The notes: a model not told the origin generated them from the sequence alone. 42,538 nucleotides of DNA from Weeksellaceae bacterium (GCA_022013695.1 JAKLPS010000028.1:1-42538), one strand, 5' to 3'; positions 6,782-15,100 are shown, counted from the stretch's first letter. Program-made: numbers and translations.

Positions 6782-8266
6782 ATGATAGCAGAAAGCGACT
6801 ACATCCGCGTGGTTTTCGGACTGAAACTGAAACAGCAGCGGCAGAAGAGAAATTGGTCCTTGCAAGATCTGGCAAGCAAAACCGGACTGTCCAAATCCTA
6901 CCTGAACGAAATAGAAAACGGGAAAAAATATCCGAAGCACGACAAGATCATCCAGCTTTCCAATGCGCTGGGTTGCACTTTTGACGATTTGGTTTCTTCG
7001 AAACTGGACAAAACTCTCACGCCCATCAGCGAGATCCTGCAGTCGGATTTTTTCAAAGAAGTGCCGTTGGATCTTTTTGGCATTAATAAAAACAATCTCA
7101 TCAGCATCATCAGCGATGCGCCGAAAAAAGTCACGGCTTTTATTAATGCTTTGATAGAAATTTCGAAGAATTACAATTTGGGAAAAGAGCGATTTTATTT
7201 CGCGGTGATGCGCTCCTTCCAAGAACTGTACGACAATTACTTCCCTGAAATCGAAGAGAAATCTGCTGAATTTGCAGACGAAAATGGTCTTGAACTCAAC
7301 AAAAATCTCAAAACAGAAACGCTTGCAAGCTTACTGCAAGAGAAATTCGGATACGAAATAAGGTCAGAAAAATTTGCCGAAAATGAAGCCCTCAACAAAT
7401 TGCGGTCCCTCTACGTTCCTGAAAAAAAACTGCTTTTATTAAATGAAAGATTGAATAGCAATCAGGAAATATTCATCTTGGCAAAGGAAATCGGCTTCAA
7501 CGTCCTGAATCTCAATCCACGCCCCAATACTTACTCGTGGCTGGATTTCGGAAGTTTTGAAGAAATATTGAATAATTTCTATGCCTCCTATTTTGCCGGC
7601 TGCCTTTTGATTTCCAAGAAAGATCTCATCGAGCAAATGTCGGATTTTTTTTATAAGAAAGAATGGAGTCCCAAAGATTTTGAAGCGTTGATCCATCATT
7701 TTACAGACTCGCCTGAAACGTTCTATTACAGATTGACCAATATTTTGTCTTCGGAATTTGGCATCAAAGATCTCTTCTACCTTTGTTTTGTGAAAAAAGA
7801 CAGCTCCGAAAAAATCAATATCTTAAAGGAATTGCACCTCAATCATCAGCAAGCGCCACACGCCAACGCGACCAACGAACACTACTGCAGGCGGTGGATT
7901 GCGGTGAAAAATATTTATCATCTGAAGGAAAATGAATCGTTGACGGATGCGCAGATTTCTCATTACAAAGATCTGGGACTGAGCTATCTGGTGGTTTCTA
8001 CTTCGCAGAAAAATCCCTTTTCCGACGGCAGCAATCGAAGCTATTGCCTGGGAATCTTGCTCAATAATCAAACGATTAAGAAGATCAATTTTGCAAGATC
8101 ATCCTCCTTGAAAACCATCGACGTCGGCGTGACCTGCGAAAGCTGCAGCATAAAAGATTGCGAAGTACGACAGGCGCCGCCGGTACGGCTGGAAAAAGAG
8201 CAGTTCAATCTGGAAATGAAAAAATCGATTGAGAAGATCAGAAAAAATGTAATTTTAGGCAAGTGA
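6782..8266 (+). CDS. XRE-family regulator of the ScfR/RamB type, probable glyoxylate-shunt regulator
   Basis: A 494-residue transcription factor. Residues about 10-65 form an XRE/Cro-type helix-turn-helix (WSLQDLASKTGLSKSYLNEI). The long C-terminal part has the layout of short-chain fatty acyl regulators (RamB, MccR and kin): an IrrE-like middle and a terminal DUF2083-like region ending in a Cys cluster, CESCSIKDC. RamB controls acetate and glyoxylate genes in actinobacteria. Here the gene is divergent from aceBA, with paired palindromes between them, so the same role is likely; acyl-CoA sensing is inferred from the family. I chose 6782 and not 6671 because the helix-turn-helix starts a few residues after it and a promoter core lies just upstream. 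Its stop overlaps the comF start. Confidence 0.82.
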   Translation: MIAESDYIRVVFGLKLKQQRQKRNWSLQDLASKTGLSKSYLNEIENGKKYPKHDKIIQLSNALGCTFDDLVSSKLDKTLTPISEILQSDFFKEVPLDLFGINKNNLISIISDAPKKVTAFINALIEISKNYNLGKERFYFAVMRSFQELYDNYFPEIEEKSAEFADENGLELNKNLKTETLASLLQEKFGYEIRSEKFAENEALNKLRSLYVPEKKLLLLNERLNSNQEIFILAKEIGFNVLNLNPRPNTYSWLDFGSFEEILNNFYASYFAGCLLISKKDLIEQMSDFFYKKEWSPKDFEALIHHFTDSPETFYYRLTNILSSEFGIKDLFYLCFVKKDSSEKINILKELHLNHQQAPHANATNEHYCRRWIAVKNIYHLKENESLTDAQISHYKDLGLSYLVVSTSQKNPFSDGSNRSYCLGILLNNQTIKKINFARSSSLKTIDVGVTCESCSIKDCEVRQAPPVRLEKEQFNLEMKKSIEKIRKNVILGK

Positions 8267-8919
8267 TTCTCGATTTCCTTTTCCCCAACCGTTGCTTAGG
8301 TTGCAATCAGTTGATTGACAACAGCGAGATTGTCTGCGAAATTTGCCAAGACAAAATCCACTTTACCCACCACCGGTTTTCGGAAAACAACAGCTTGAAA
8401 GAAAGAGCGGCGCTCCTGTTTCCGGTAGAAAATGCTTTTTCGCTGATGTTTTATGAAAAGGAAAGCTTGAGTCAGAAAATTATCCACCAATTAAAATACA
8501 ATCATCGGGAAAAGATTGGGAAAAATTTGGCACAATGGACGATCGAAAAACTAAACTTCGAAGACCGAAAACCGGATCTGATCGCCACCGTCCCACTCCA
8601 CCCCAAAAAGCTGAAAAAGCGTGGCTACAACCAGCTTCATATTTTCGGAAACATCCTTTCCCAACATTATCAAATTCCAATTAATCATCATCTGCTTCTG
8701 CGCACCCGGCATTCTAAAGCGCAAGCCAAAAAAGGACAAAGCGAGCGCTTGAAAACAAAAAATACTTTCCGACTGAATGAAAAAATCCGCGATAAGCATA
8801 TTTTATTGATCGATGACGTCTTCACGACGGGCAATACGAGCGCAAATATCGCTTGGGAAATCCTAAAAAACGCTGAAAATGTGAAGGTTAGTTTGCTGGT
8901 GATGGCGATGGACGCTTGA
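8263..8919 (+). CDS. comF: ComF-family phosphoribosyltransferase-like protein
   Basis: A 218-residue ComF homologue, a family linked to DNA uptake and recombination but not always to competence. The N terminus has a zinc-finger pair of Cys-x2-Cys motifs (Cys11, Cys14, Cys25, Cys28). The C terminus has a type I phosphoribosyltransferase loop, HILLIDDVFTTGNTS, at about 179-193, and the linker PLHPKKLKKRGYNQ typical of the family. The start is GTG at 8263, overlapping the regulator's stop (GTGA), which implies translational coupling. The biochemical activity of ComF proteins is unsettled. Confidence 0.88.
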   Translation: MILDFLFPNRCLGCNQLIDNSEIVCEICQDKIHFTHHRFSENNSLKERAALLFPVENAFSLMFYEKESLSQKIIHQLKYNHREKIGKNLAQWTIEKLNFEDRKPDLIATVPLHPKKLKKRGYNQLHIFGNILSQHYQIPINHHLLLRTRHSKAQAKKGQSERLKTKNTFRLNEKIRDKHILLIDDVFTTGNTSANIAWEILKNAENVKVSLLVMAMDA

Positions 8920-8920
8920 T

Positions 8921-8961
8921 AATGGTTAATTGGTAATGGTTAATTGTTAATTGTTAATTGT
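8921..8961. repeat. Short tandem repeat of TTAATTG type
   Basis: The whole gap between the convergent comF and upp genes consists of GGTTAATTG / TTAATTG units (at least four, imperfect). No hairpin terminator is seen between these two genes, so this simple repeat is the only non-coding sequence separating them. Confidence 0.7.
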
Positions 8962-9612
8962 TTAGCGTTGTAATTTTTCGCCGTAGCTCAGATCGCCGGC
9001 GTCGCCTAATCCCGGCGTGATGTAGCCTTTGGAAGTCAGATTTTGATCTAATGCTCCAATCCATAATTTGGCGTTTGGATAAGCATTTTGGATGGTTTCT
9101 ACCCCTTGGCGGCTGGCGATGGCTGCAACGATATGAATGTCAGTCGGTTTCCCGTTGGTCAATAGATCTTTGATGGCCTCGATGAGCGAGGCGCCCGTTG
9201 CAAGCATTGGATCTGCAACGATGAGTGGGCGATGGTCGAGATTGGGGCAGGTCAAGTAATCTTGTTTGATGGAGAAATAGTCGTTGGCATCGTGCTTCCT
9301 GTAAGCGGCGACGAAACCACAATCGGCTTTGTCAAAATAATTAATAATTCCCTGAAAAAGAGGAACTCCCGCCCGGAGAATGGTCGTAATAACGGGTTGG
9401 GTTTGGATTTCTTTGACCACGATTTTGTCGAGCGGCGTGGTGATTTCTATTGCTTTGTATTCCAAAGTTTTACTGATTTCGAAAGCAGCAATCTCGCCGA
9501 TGCGTTCCATATTCCTGCGGAATCTGAGGCGGTCAGTTTGCACGTCCACATTTCGAAGTTCATTGATCCAGACATTTACCAATGAAAATTCTTCTGATAA
9601 AACTTTTAGCAT
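8962..9612 (-). CDS. upp: Uracil phosphoribosyltransferase
   Basis: Pyrimidine salvage: converts uracil and PRPP to UMP in the cytoplasm. The 216-residue length fits. The PRPP-binding loop VADPMLATGASLIEAI spans residues 132-147, and the uracil-binding C terminus carries GYITPGLGDAGDLSYG. A preceding block LRAGVPLFQG (79-88) is typical of Upp. It is monocistronic, convergent with comF, and followed upstream by a 422-base intergenic region. A promoter could not be placed with confidence. Confidence 0.95.
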   Translation of the reverse strand: MLKVLSEEFSLVNVWINELRNVDVQTDRLRFRRNMERIGEIAAFEISKTLEYKAIEITTPLDKIVVKEIQTQPVITTILRAGVPLFQGIINYFDKADCGFVAAYRKHDANDYFSIKQDYLTCPNLDHRPLIVADPMLATGASLIEAIKDLLTNGKPTDIHIVAAIASRQGVETIQNAYPNAKLWIGALDQNLTSKGYITPGLGDAGDLSYGEKLQR

Positions 9613-9850
9613 TTGGTTTATTTTGGCGTAAATATCGTAAAAATTTGGAAACTGTTTAAATTTGCTTCTTATTTATTTTAAACGAAATTCCCTATTTCAA
9701 GGATATTTTGATTTTTACAAGTCGCTTTTATGGAGCTTTTTCGATGCTGTTTAATTTTATTAATAATAATTTTTCTGTAGGCCAATTTCTCTCAGCTTAA
9801 ATGTGCTCTAAAACGTTTTTTCCGACGTTGAAAGATGGTTGTCGCCACAA

Positions 9851-9995
9851 CATAGCCCCGATAGGAACGGCATCCTTTTTCTTTTTTGTTGAGGAACTGC
9901 GATGGCGGACAGACGCGTTCTAAAAAAAGAAAAAGATATAGTGGATAGCGGGTTGGACCGGTGAAAAGAAATGAAAACGTGATGCTCCTAAAAAA
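9851..9995. repeat. Intergenic repeat element, copy A
   Basis: Begins CATAGCCCCGATAGG and ends with GCTCCTAAAAA. Internally CTTTTTCTTTTTT (9875-9887) is exactly complementary to AAAAAAGAAAAAG (9923-9935), flanked by CCCCGAT / AGCGGG-type outer arms. The second copy (35291-35409) has the same plan and the same orientation. Copy A has about 26 extra bases between AGCGGG and GCTCCTAAAAA. It occupies part of the gap between upp and der (9613-10034); the rest of that gap, 9613-9850, shows no gene. Confidence 0.8.
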
Positions 9996-10028
9996 TAAAC
10001 CCTCCCAAAGCACGAACTAAGGAAGGGT
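9990..10028 (-). terminator. Intrinsic terminator of der
   Basis: On the minus strand ACCCTTCC pairs with GGGAGGGT (8 pairs, one G-U; plus-strand positions 10021-10028 and 9999-10006), followed by TTATTTTTT. It starts seven bases after the der stop codon and abuts the repeat element copy A. Confidence 0.85.
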
Positions 10029-10034
10029 CGATTG

Positions 10035-11345
10035 TTATTTTTGCCGGAAGTAAACCTCGATGGGAACGCCGGTGAAACCGAAGTTTTTGCGAAGCTGATT
10101 CTCCGTAAAACGCTTGTAGGGTTCCTTGACATATTGCGGAAGATTGCAGAAAAAGACGAACTGCGGCGACGGCGTTGGCAACTGCACACAATATTTGATT
10201 TTGATGTATTTTCCTTTGTTTGACGGGGGCGGCATCGCTTCGAAGATCGGTAACATCACTTCATTCAGTTTCGAGGTTTTGATTTTTTTCTTGCGATCTT
10301 CGTAGACCGTCATCGCCATTTCTACAGCTTTCAGAATTCTCTGTTTGGTCAAAGCTGAAACGAAAAGAATCGGAATGTCATTGAACTGCCCGATTTTGTC
10401 CCGGATGGATTGTTCGAAATCACGGATCGTGTTGGTTTGTTTGTCCTCGATCAAATCCCATTTGTTGACCAAGATCACGATGCCTTTTCTGTTTTTCTGC
10501 GCCAGCCCGAAGATGTTCATATCCTGCGATTCCCAACCTTGTGTGGCATCCACCATCAAGATTACAACATCACAATACTCGATGGAGCGGATGGATCGCA
10601 TCACGGAGTAGAACTCCAGATCTTCGGAGACTTTCGCTTTGCGCCGCATTCCGGCCGTATCTACCAGCACAAACTCGTGTCCGAATTTGTTGTACAAAGT
10701 CTGGATACTGTCTCTGGTGGTTCCGGCAACATCGGTGACGATATTTCTTTCGACATCCAGAAGCGCGTTGGTCAATGTAGATTTACCAACATTTGGGCGG
10801 CCCGCGATGGTGATTTTTGGCAAGCCTTCGAACGGGTCTTTATATTCGGTTGTCGGGAAATCCCGCACCACGGCATCCAGCAATTCTCCCGTTCCGGAGC
10901 CTGTTGCGGACGATAGTGTGTAATATTTTTCCACGCCCAATTGGTAAAACTCGGTGGCAGGAAGTTCTTCCTTGGAAGAATCCACTTTGTTTACGACCAG
11001 ATATATGGGTTTGTTGGATTTTCGTAATAGTTCAAAGATTTCCTGATCGGTGTCCGTCAGCCCTTCTTCCACGTTGACCATAAAGATGATAGAAGTGGCC
11101 TCGTCCACAGCCAATTGTACTTGCTTGCGGATCTCGACTTCAAAAACATCATCTGTGCCCACGTCGTAGCCGCCGGTATCGATGACGGTAAACTCGACGC
11201 CGTTCCAGTCAGATTTGCCGTAATGGCGGTCTCTGGTGACGCCGGCTGTAGAATCTACGATGGCTTCTCTTCTTTCTAATAATCGGTTGAATAAGGTGGA
11301 TTTTCCGACGTTGGGACGCCCAACGATGGCAACAATATTTGACAT
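10035..11345 (-). CDS. der: Ribosome-assembly GTPase Der (EngA)
   Basis: An essential GTPase for 50S ribosomal subunit assembly. The 436 residues show the diagnostic tandem G domains: the first P-loop GRPNVGKSTLFN begins near residue 8, the second GRPNVGKSTLTN near residue 182, each followed by a DTGG or DTAG switch-II motif and an NKVD/NKWD base-specificity motif. The C-terminal part is the KH-like domain. It appears monocistronic, with a terminator right behind it and a TACATTTG promoter core about 97 bases upstream of the start. Confidence 0.97.
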   Translation of the reverse strand: MSNIVAIVGRPNVGKSTLFNRLLERREAIVDSTAGVTRDRHYGKSDWNGVEFTVIDTGGYDVGTDDVFEVEIRKQVQLAVDEATSIIFMVNVEEGLTDTDQEIFELLRKSNKPIYLVVNKVDSSKEELPATEFYQLGVEKYYTLSSATGSGTGELLDAVVRDFPTTEYKDPFEGLPKITIAGRPNVGKSTLTNALLDVERNIVTDVAGTTRDSIQTLYNKFGHEFVLVDTAGMRRKAKVSEDLEFYSVMRSIRSIEYCDVVILMVDATQGWESQDMNIFGLAQKNRKGIVILVNKWDLIEDKQTNTIRDFEQSIRDKIGQFNDIPILFVSALTKQRILKAVEMAMTVYEDRKKKIKTSKLNEVMLPIFEAMPPPSNKGKYIKIKYCVQLPTPSPQFVFFCNLPQYVKEPYKRFTENQLRKNFGFTGVPIEVYFRQK

Positions 11346-11441
11346 AAATTTGTTTCTTGGTCTCAGCTCCAGCCTAAGAATACCGAGCGTAAGACTTGAT
11401 TAAGAATGGGTAACTCCGACTTTCGAAGCCCAAAATTTTTG

Positions 11442-11449
11442 CAAATGTA
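11442..11449 (-). promoter_or_regulatory. Probable -7 promoter element of der
   Basis: Minus strand TACATTTG matches TAnnTTTG. It lies about 97 bases upstream of the der start codon; no convincing -33 TTG was found, so confidence is moderate. Confidence 0.4.
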
Positions 11450-11594
11450 CGAAATTTGTTTTGGGTTCGTTGGGCTGATTTTTACGCGTCTTTTAACATA
11501 TCTATCTTTTTTGTTTAGACTTTGGGATCAAACATTTGTTCGCTTAAGATTTTCTGGACCAAGAAAATGTTTATCTTAGTTCAAAATTTCAACA

Positions 11595-12056
11595 ATGAAA
11601 AAAATATTGATTGTCTTCTTGGTTGCTTTTATTCTGATTCAATTTTTTCCGATCGATAAAAACAATCCCACCACCAATGTTGGGATGGATTTTCTTAAAA
11701 TCAAAAACACGCCAGAACCCCTTGCAAAACTCATCCGAACCTCGTGCTACGACTGCCATTCCAACGAAAGCAAATATCCTTTCTATAGCAATATTCAGCC
11801 GTTTGGATGGTGGCTGAAAAATCATATTGACGAAGGCAGAATGGAAGTAAACTTTTCTACTTTCGCCACCTACGAGCCGAAAAAACAAGCGCGTAAACTG
11901 GAAGAAGCGGCGGAACAACTGGAGCAGCAGGAAATGCCTCTGGAAAGCTACACCATTGCACACGCCGACGCAAAACTGACCGATGAACAACGCAAACAGT
12001 TGGCAGACTATTTCAGAAAGGTGCAAAAACAGATCAAACAAGCCAACGCATTATGA
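11595..12056 (+). CDS. Haem-binding domain protein, membrane-anchored
   Basis: A 153-residue protein with an N-terminal hydrophobic segment (about 4-19) that serves as signal anchor, then a soluble domain with a c-type haem attachment motif CYDCH (Cys51, Cys54, His55). The layout fits the small haem-binding domain family (PF14376-like) of Bacteroidota. The protein would face the periplasm, where haem is attached. The last third is a charged, probably helical segment. It overlaps the next gene by ATGA, so they are likely coupled. The electron-transfer partner is unknown. Confidence 0.8.
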   Translation: MKKILIVFLVAFILIQFFPIDKNNPTTNVGMDFLKIKNTPEPLAKLIRTSCYDCHSNESKYPFYSNIQPFGWWLKNHIDEGRMEVNFSTFATYEPKKQARKLEEAAEQLEQQEMPLESYTIAHADAKLTDEQRKQLADYFRKVQKQIKQANAL

Positions 12057-12475
12057 AAACGGAGAGTTCCGATGATTTCAAAAACAAATACATCGTCTTC
12101 TACGATGGCGAATGTGGATTTTGCAATCATTGGGTGCAGTGGATCCTGACCAAAGATCACGATGAGAAGTTCTTATTTTCATCATTACAATCGGAATATG
12201 GACAGAATTTTTTGAAGGAAAGAAATCTTCCCAATCAGCTACTGGACACGATTTATATCTGGAAACCAGGCAGTTATTTTTTAACAAAATATCAGGCGAT
12301 TTTGAAAATCGCGACTGAACTTGGTGGCCTTTATTCTTTGGCGAATGTGGGCAAACTTGTTCCTGATGCAATTGGAAATCCATTTTACAATTTGATTGCC
12401 CACAACCGAAAAAAGCTGGCGCCAAACGAATGTTTTCTTCCAAATGCTGAACAGCGAAAAAAATTTATTGATTGA
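12053..12475 (+). CDS. DCC-family thiol-disulfide oxidoreductase-like protein (DUF393)
   Basis: A 140-residue protein of the DCC family, named for its Asp-x-x-Cys-x-x-Cys motif, here DGECGFC with Cys21 and Cys24 after a beta strand (YIVFYDGE). The family has a thioredoxin-like fold and is predicted, not shown, to carry out thiol-disulfide exchange. No signal peptide is visible, so it is probably cytoplasmic. It starts inside the stop of the haem-binding protein gene (ATGA overlap), which suggests the pair works together in haem or redox handling; that is inference from context. Confidence 0.85.
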   Translation: MKTESSDDFKNKYIVFYDGECGFCNHWVQWILTKDHDEKFLFSSLQSEYGQNFLKERNLPNQLLDTIYIWKPGSYFLTKYQAILKIATELGGLYSLANVGKLVPDAIGNPFYNLIAHNRKKLAPNECFLPNAEQRKKFID

Positions 12476-12606
12476 CGTGTAGAATGGCTTCGAGAGCCTG
12501 AGTTGGAGCATTTTATATTAACTTTTGAGAATCATAGCACGGGTAGCTAAAAATGTGCTTCGAATTATCGAAATTTAAATTAAAAAAGTCAGTTTTCAGT
12601 AAAAAA

Positions 12607-12643
12607 AATCACTGCTGATAAAGAAAAAAGTCAGCAGTTGATT
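12607..12643 (+). terminator. Possible weak terminator hairpin
   Basis: AATCACTGCTGA (12607-12618) pairs with TCAGCAGTTGATT (12631-12643) with one bulge, loop of A-rich sequence. Only a short T-rich tail (TTGAATTT) follows. It could end the haem-binding/DCC operon; the rest of the 215-base gap shows nothing else apart from the promoter core at 12676. Confidence 0.4.
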
Positions 12644-12675
12644 TTGAATTTAAAACTTGGAAGCCTAAATGTTTT

Positions 12676-12683
12676 TATATTTG
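12676..12683 (+). promoter_or_regulatory. -7 promoter element of the DUF4290-murA operon
   Basis: TATATTTG, perfect match to TAnnTTTG, eight bases before the ATG at 12691. A TTG at 12657-12659 is 16 bases upstream, slightly short of the usual spacing. The 5' leader would be only a few bases. Confidence 0.55.
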
Positions 12684-12690
12684 CAAAATT

Positions 12691-13353
12691 ATGGATTATA
12701 ATACCGACCGAACACCGCTACTGATGCCTGAATATGGGCGCAACATACAGCAACTTGTAGAACATTGCAAAACACTGGAAACCAAGGAAGAACGCAACGA
12801 AATGGCGCTAGCCATCATCGAGTTTATGGGACAGAGAAATCCGCATCTCCGCGACGAAGAAAACTATAAACACAAACTTTGGGATCATCTTTTTATCCTT
12901 GCAGATCATCACCTGGACGTAGATTCCCCCTACCCGGTGCTTTCCGCAGAGGATCTAATCACGAAACCCCGAAAAATGGATTACCCGTCTTTGGATAACG
13001 CATACAAATTCTACGGTAAAAGTATTCTGCAACTCATCGAAAAAGCAATTGCGCTGCAAGAAGGCGATGAAAAAGAAGCCCTGACACACGTGATTGCCAA
13101 TAATATGAAAAAGTCTTACAACGTTTACAACAAAGAGCACGTGCAAGACGATGTCATCTTCCGCCATCTGAAGGAACTCTCTGACAATCAATTGGATCTC
13201 ACCAGTTTGGAATCTCTGGAAAGAAGCAAAATCTATTACGCTGCCAACAGAAATAACAACAATAGGAACACCAATAACAACCGAAATCCAAATCAAAACA
13301 GCAACAACAACAGACGGAACAACTTCCAAAACCCTAAAAACAAGAGAAAATAA
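12691..13353 (+). CDS. DUF4290 protein with Asn-rich basic tail
   Basis: A 220-residue protein of the Bacteroidota-specific DUF4290 family, recognised by its N-terminal block YNTDRTPLLMPEYGRNIQQL and IEFMGQRNPHLRDEENYKHKLWDHL-like continuation. Its function is not known. The last ~35 residues are a low-complexity tail of Asn and Arg ending in KNKRK, likely disordered and nucleic-acid friendly by charge. The gene overlaps murA by one base (TAATG), so the two are translated together, a hint of a link to cell-wall synthesis; that link is only inferred from synteny. Confidence 0.85.
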   Translation: MDYNTDRTPLLMPEYGRNIQQLVEHCKTLETKEERNEMALAIIEFMGQRNPHLRDEENYKHKLWDHLFILADHHLDVDSPYPVLSAEDLITKPRKMDYPSLDNAYKFYGKSILQLIEKAIALQEGDEKEALTHVIANNMKKSYNVYNKEHVQDDVIFRHLKELSDNQLDLTSLESLERSKIYYAANRNNNNRNTNNNRNPNQNSNNNRRNNFQNPKNKRK

Positions 13354-14660
13354 TGAGTGAGGCGTTCGAAATTAGAGGTGGGAAAAGATTGAGCGGAGAA
13401 ATCACACCTCAAGGGGCAAAAAATGAAGCTTTACAAATCCTTTGCGCTGTTTTGCTAACCGAAGACGAAGTTCGGGTTACCAATATTCCGGATATCAAAG
13501 ATGTCAACAAGTTGATCGAAATCCTGCAAGACTTCGATGTCAAAGTCACTAAAAACGGAAAGGGCGATTACACCTTCAAAGCAGACGAAGTCAATTTTGA
13601 CTATATAAAATCCAAAGAATTCAAGAAAGACGGCGCCAAGCTAAGAGGTTCCGTCATGATTTTGGGTCCGATGCTGGCGCGCTTTGGTGAAGCGTATTTA
13701 CCAACGCCTGGTGGCGACAAAATCGGAAGAAGACGTCTGGATACGCACTTCCAAGGTTTTGTAGAACTGGGAGCGGAATTTTCCTATGACGACAACGAAT
13801 CGTTCTACACCCTAAAAGCAAAAGAACTCGTCGGGAAATTTATTCTGTTGGAAGAGGCATCCGTGACTGGAACGGCAAACATCGTGATGGCCGCGGTTTT
13901 GGCAAAAGGAAAAACCAGAATCTACAACGCAGCCTGCGAACCCTATCTGCAGCAACTATGCAAAATGCTAAACAGAATGGGCGCCAACATTTCCGGAATC
14001 GGATCCAATCTTCTGACTGTGGAAGGCGTTGATAAACTGCACGGAACCGAGCACACGATGCTCCCAGATATGGTGGAAATCGGTTCCTGGATAGGAATGG
14101 CAGCAATGACAAAATCTGAGATTACCATCAAAAATGTAAAGTGGAATGAGCTGGGCGTCATCCCCAATACCTTCCGAAAATTGGGAATCGAAGTGGAACA
14201 AAGAGGAGACGATATTTATATTCCAGCCCAAGAAAACTATAAAATTCAGAAGTTCATAGATAAATCCATTTTGACGGTTTCCGACGCGCCTTGGCCGGGA
14301 TTCACGCCAGATTTGCTGTCCATTATTTTAGTGGTGGCTACGCAAGCAAAAGGATCCGTCTTGATTCACCAGAAAATGTTCGAAAGTCGATTGTTTTTTG
14401 TTGATAAACTGATTGACATGGGAGCGCAAATCATCCTTTGCGATCCGCACAGAGCAACCGTCATCGGAATGAATCAGGAAACGCCTTTGCGCGGAACAAC
14501 GATGGTTTCCCCAGACATCCGAGCAGGAAATGCCTTGTTAATCGCAGCGCTGTCTGCCGAAGGAAAATCTGTCATCCAAAATATCGAACAGATCGATCGT
14601 GGTTACGAGAATATCGATGAAAGATTGAGAGCGCTTGGTGCGGATATCAAAAGAATATAA
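13353..14660 (+). CDS. murA: UDP-N-acetylglucosamine 1-carboxyvinyltransferase, Asp-type
   Basis: First committed step of peptidoglycan synthesis: transfers enolpyruvate from phosphoenolpyruvate to UDP-GlcNAc in the cytoplasm. The 435-residue length and the two-domain EPT fold blocks are present: GAKNEAL with the conserved Lys23, LRGSVMILGPMLARFG (97-112), and DIRAGNALLIAAL near the C terminus. The active-site loop, where E. coli has Cys115 in PGGCAIG, reads PGGDKIG with Asp122 (codon 13716-13718). Cys-to-Asp at this place keeps activity but abolishes covalent attack by fosfomycin in known enzymes, so intrinsic resistance at target level is expected. Overlaps the DUF4290 gene. Confidence 0.96.
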   Translation: MSEAFEIRGGKRLSGEITPQGAKNEALQILCAVLLTEDEVRVTNIPDIKDVNKLIEILQDFDVKVTKNGKGDYTFKADEVNFDYIKSKEFKKDGAKLRGSVMILGPMLARFGEAYLPTPGGDKIGRRRLDTHFQGFVELGAEFSYDDNESFYTLKAKELVGKFILLEEASVTGTANIVMAAVLAKGKTRIYNAACEPYLQQLCKMLNRMGANISGIGSNLLTVEGVDKLHGTEHTMLPDMVEIGSWIGMAAMTKSEITIKNVKWNELGVIPNTFRKLGIEVEQRGDDIYIPAQENYKIQKFIDKSILTVSDAPWPGFTPDLLSIILVVATQAKGSVLIHQKMFESRLFFVDKLIDMGAQIILCDPHRATVIGMNQETPLRGTTMVSPDIRAGNALLIAALSAEGKSVIQNIEQIDRGYENIDERLRALGADIKRI

Positions 14661-14716
14661 ATAGGTAGTCGGTTTTCTAATTTATGGGTTGACGTTATAA
14701 AAATTAAAGGAAATCC

Positions 14717-15028
14717 TTAAGAAGCTTCCTTATTTTGTTGTAGAACGGGTATTTTGCAACTCAGGAGCTTGTATTCGCCGAGATAGTTTTCAATCTTGCC
14801 GATTTCATCATCTGTTATTTTCAGAAGAAGTTTTACATTTCCAAAGTTGTTGCCATTCAGATACTCGATATGCGCATTGACGATTTTGTAATTGATTTTG
14901 TAATGATTGTAAATCGTGTACAACAAAATATCGAAACGGATTTTGCCGTTCAGTTCTATTTCCAAGATGACTTCTCGTGCTCCATTTTCCACAGGAACAT
15001 TGCCGTAAGTTTGCTTTTTCTCCTCCAT
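14717..15028 (-). CDS. NIL-domain-like small protein
   Basis: A 103-residue protein whose core (about 18-90) resembles the NIL domain, the ACT-like ligand-binding module at the C terminus of methionine ABC-transporter ATPases: block KIVNAHIEYLNGNNFGNV followed by LLLKI and a helix. Stand-alone NIL proteins occur in Bacteroidota near methionine genes, as I recall, so an amino-acid sensing role is possible but unproven. I use the ATG at 15028; the longer ORF from 15073 would start inside a terminator stem. A promoter at 15191-15221 implies a leader of about 155 bases containing a structured element and an intrinsic terminator. Confidence 0.7.
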   Translation of the reverse strand: MEEKKQTYGNVPVENGAREVILEIELNGKIRFDILLYTIYNHYKINYKIVNAHIEYLNGNNFGNVKLLLKITDDEIGKIENYLGEYKLLSCKIPVLQQNKEAS

Positions 15029-15070
15029 AATTCTATATATTTTGATGAATTTTACCTTTAATCTTGAAAT

Positions 15071-15100
15071 CAAAAAAGCTTTACCGGAAAAGTAAAGCTT
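15071..15100 (-). terminator. Intrinsic terminator inside the leader of the NIL-domain gene
   Basis: On the minus strand AAGCTTTAC and GTAAAGCTT (plus 15092-15100 and 15076-15084) form a perfect 9-bp stem with a 7-base loop, followed by a T-run (plus A 15072-15077). It lies between the promoter (15191-15221) and the start codon (15028), as in attenuators and transcriptional riboswitches. An alternative is that it ends the upstream C92-type gene whose stop is at 15247. Confidence 0.85.

Noticed and set aside
8921-8961. CRISPR-like array in the TTAATTG repeats
   Set aside because: Units are 7-9 bases with no spacers; simple tandem repeat only. No CRISPR array or cas gene was seen anywhere in the window.
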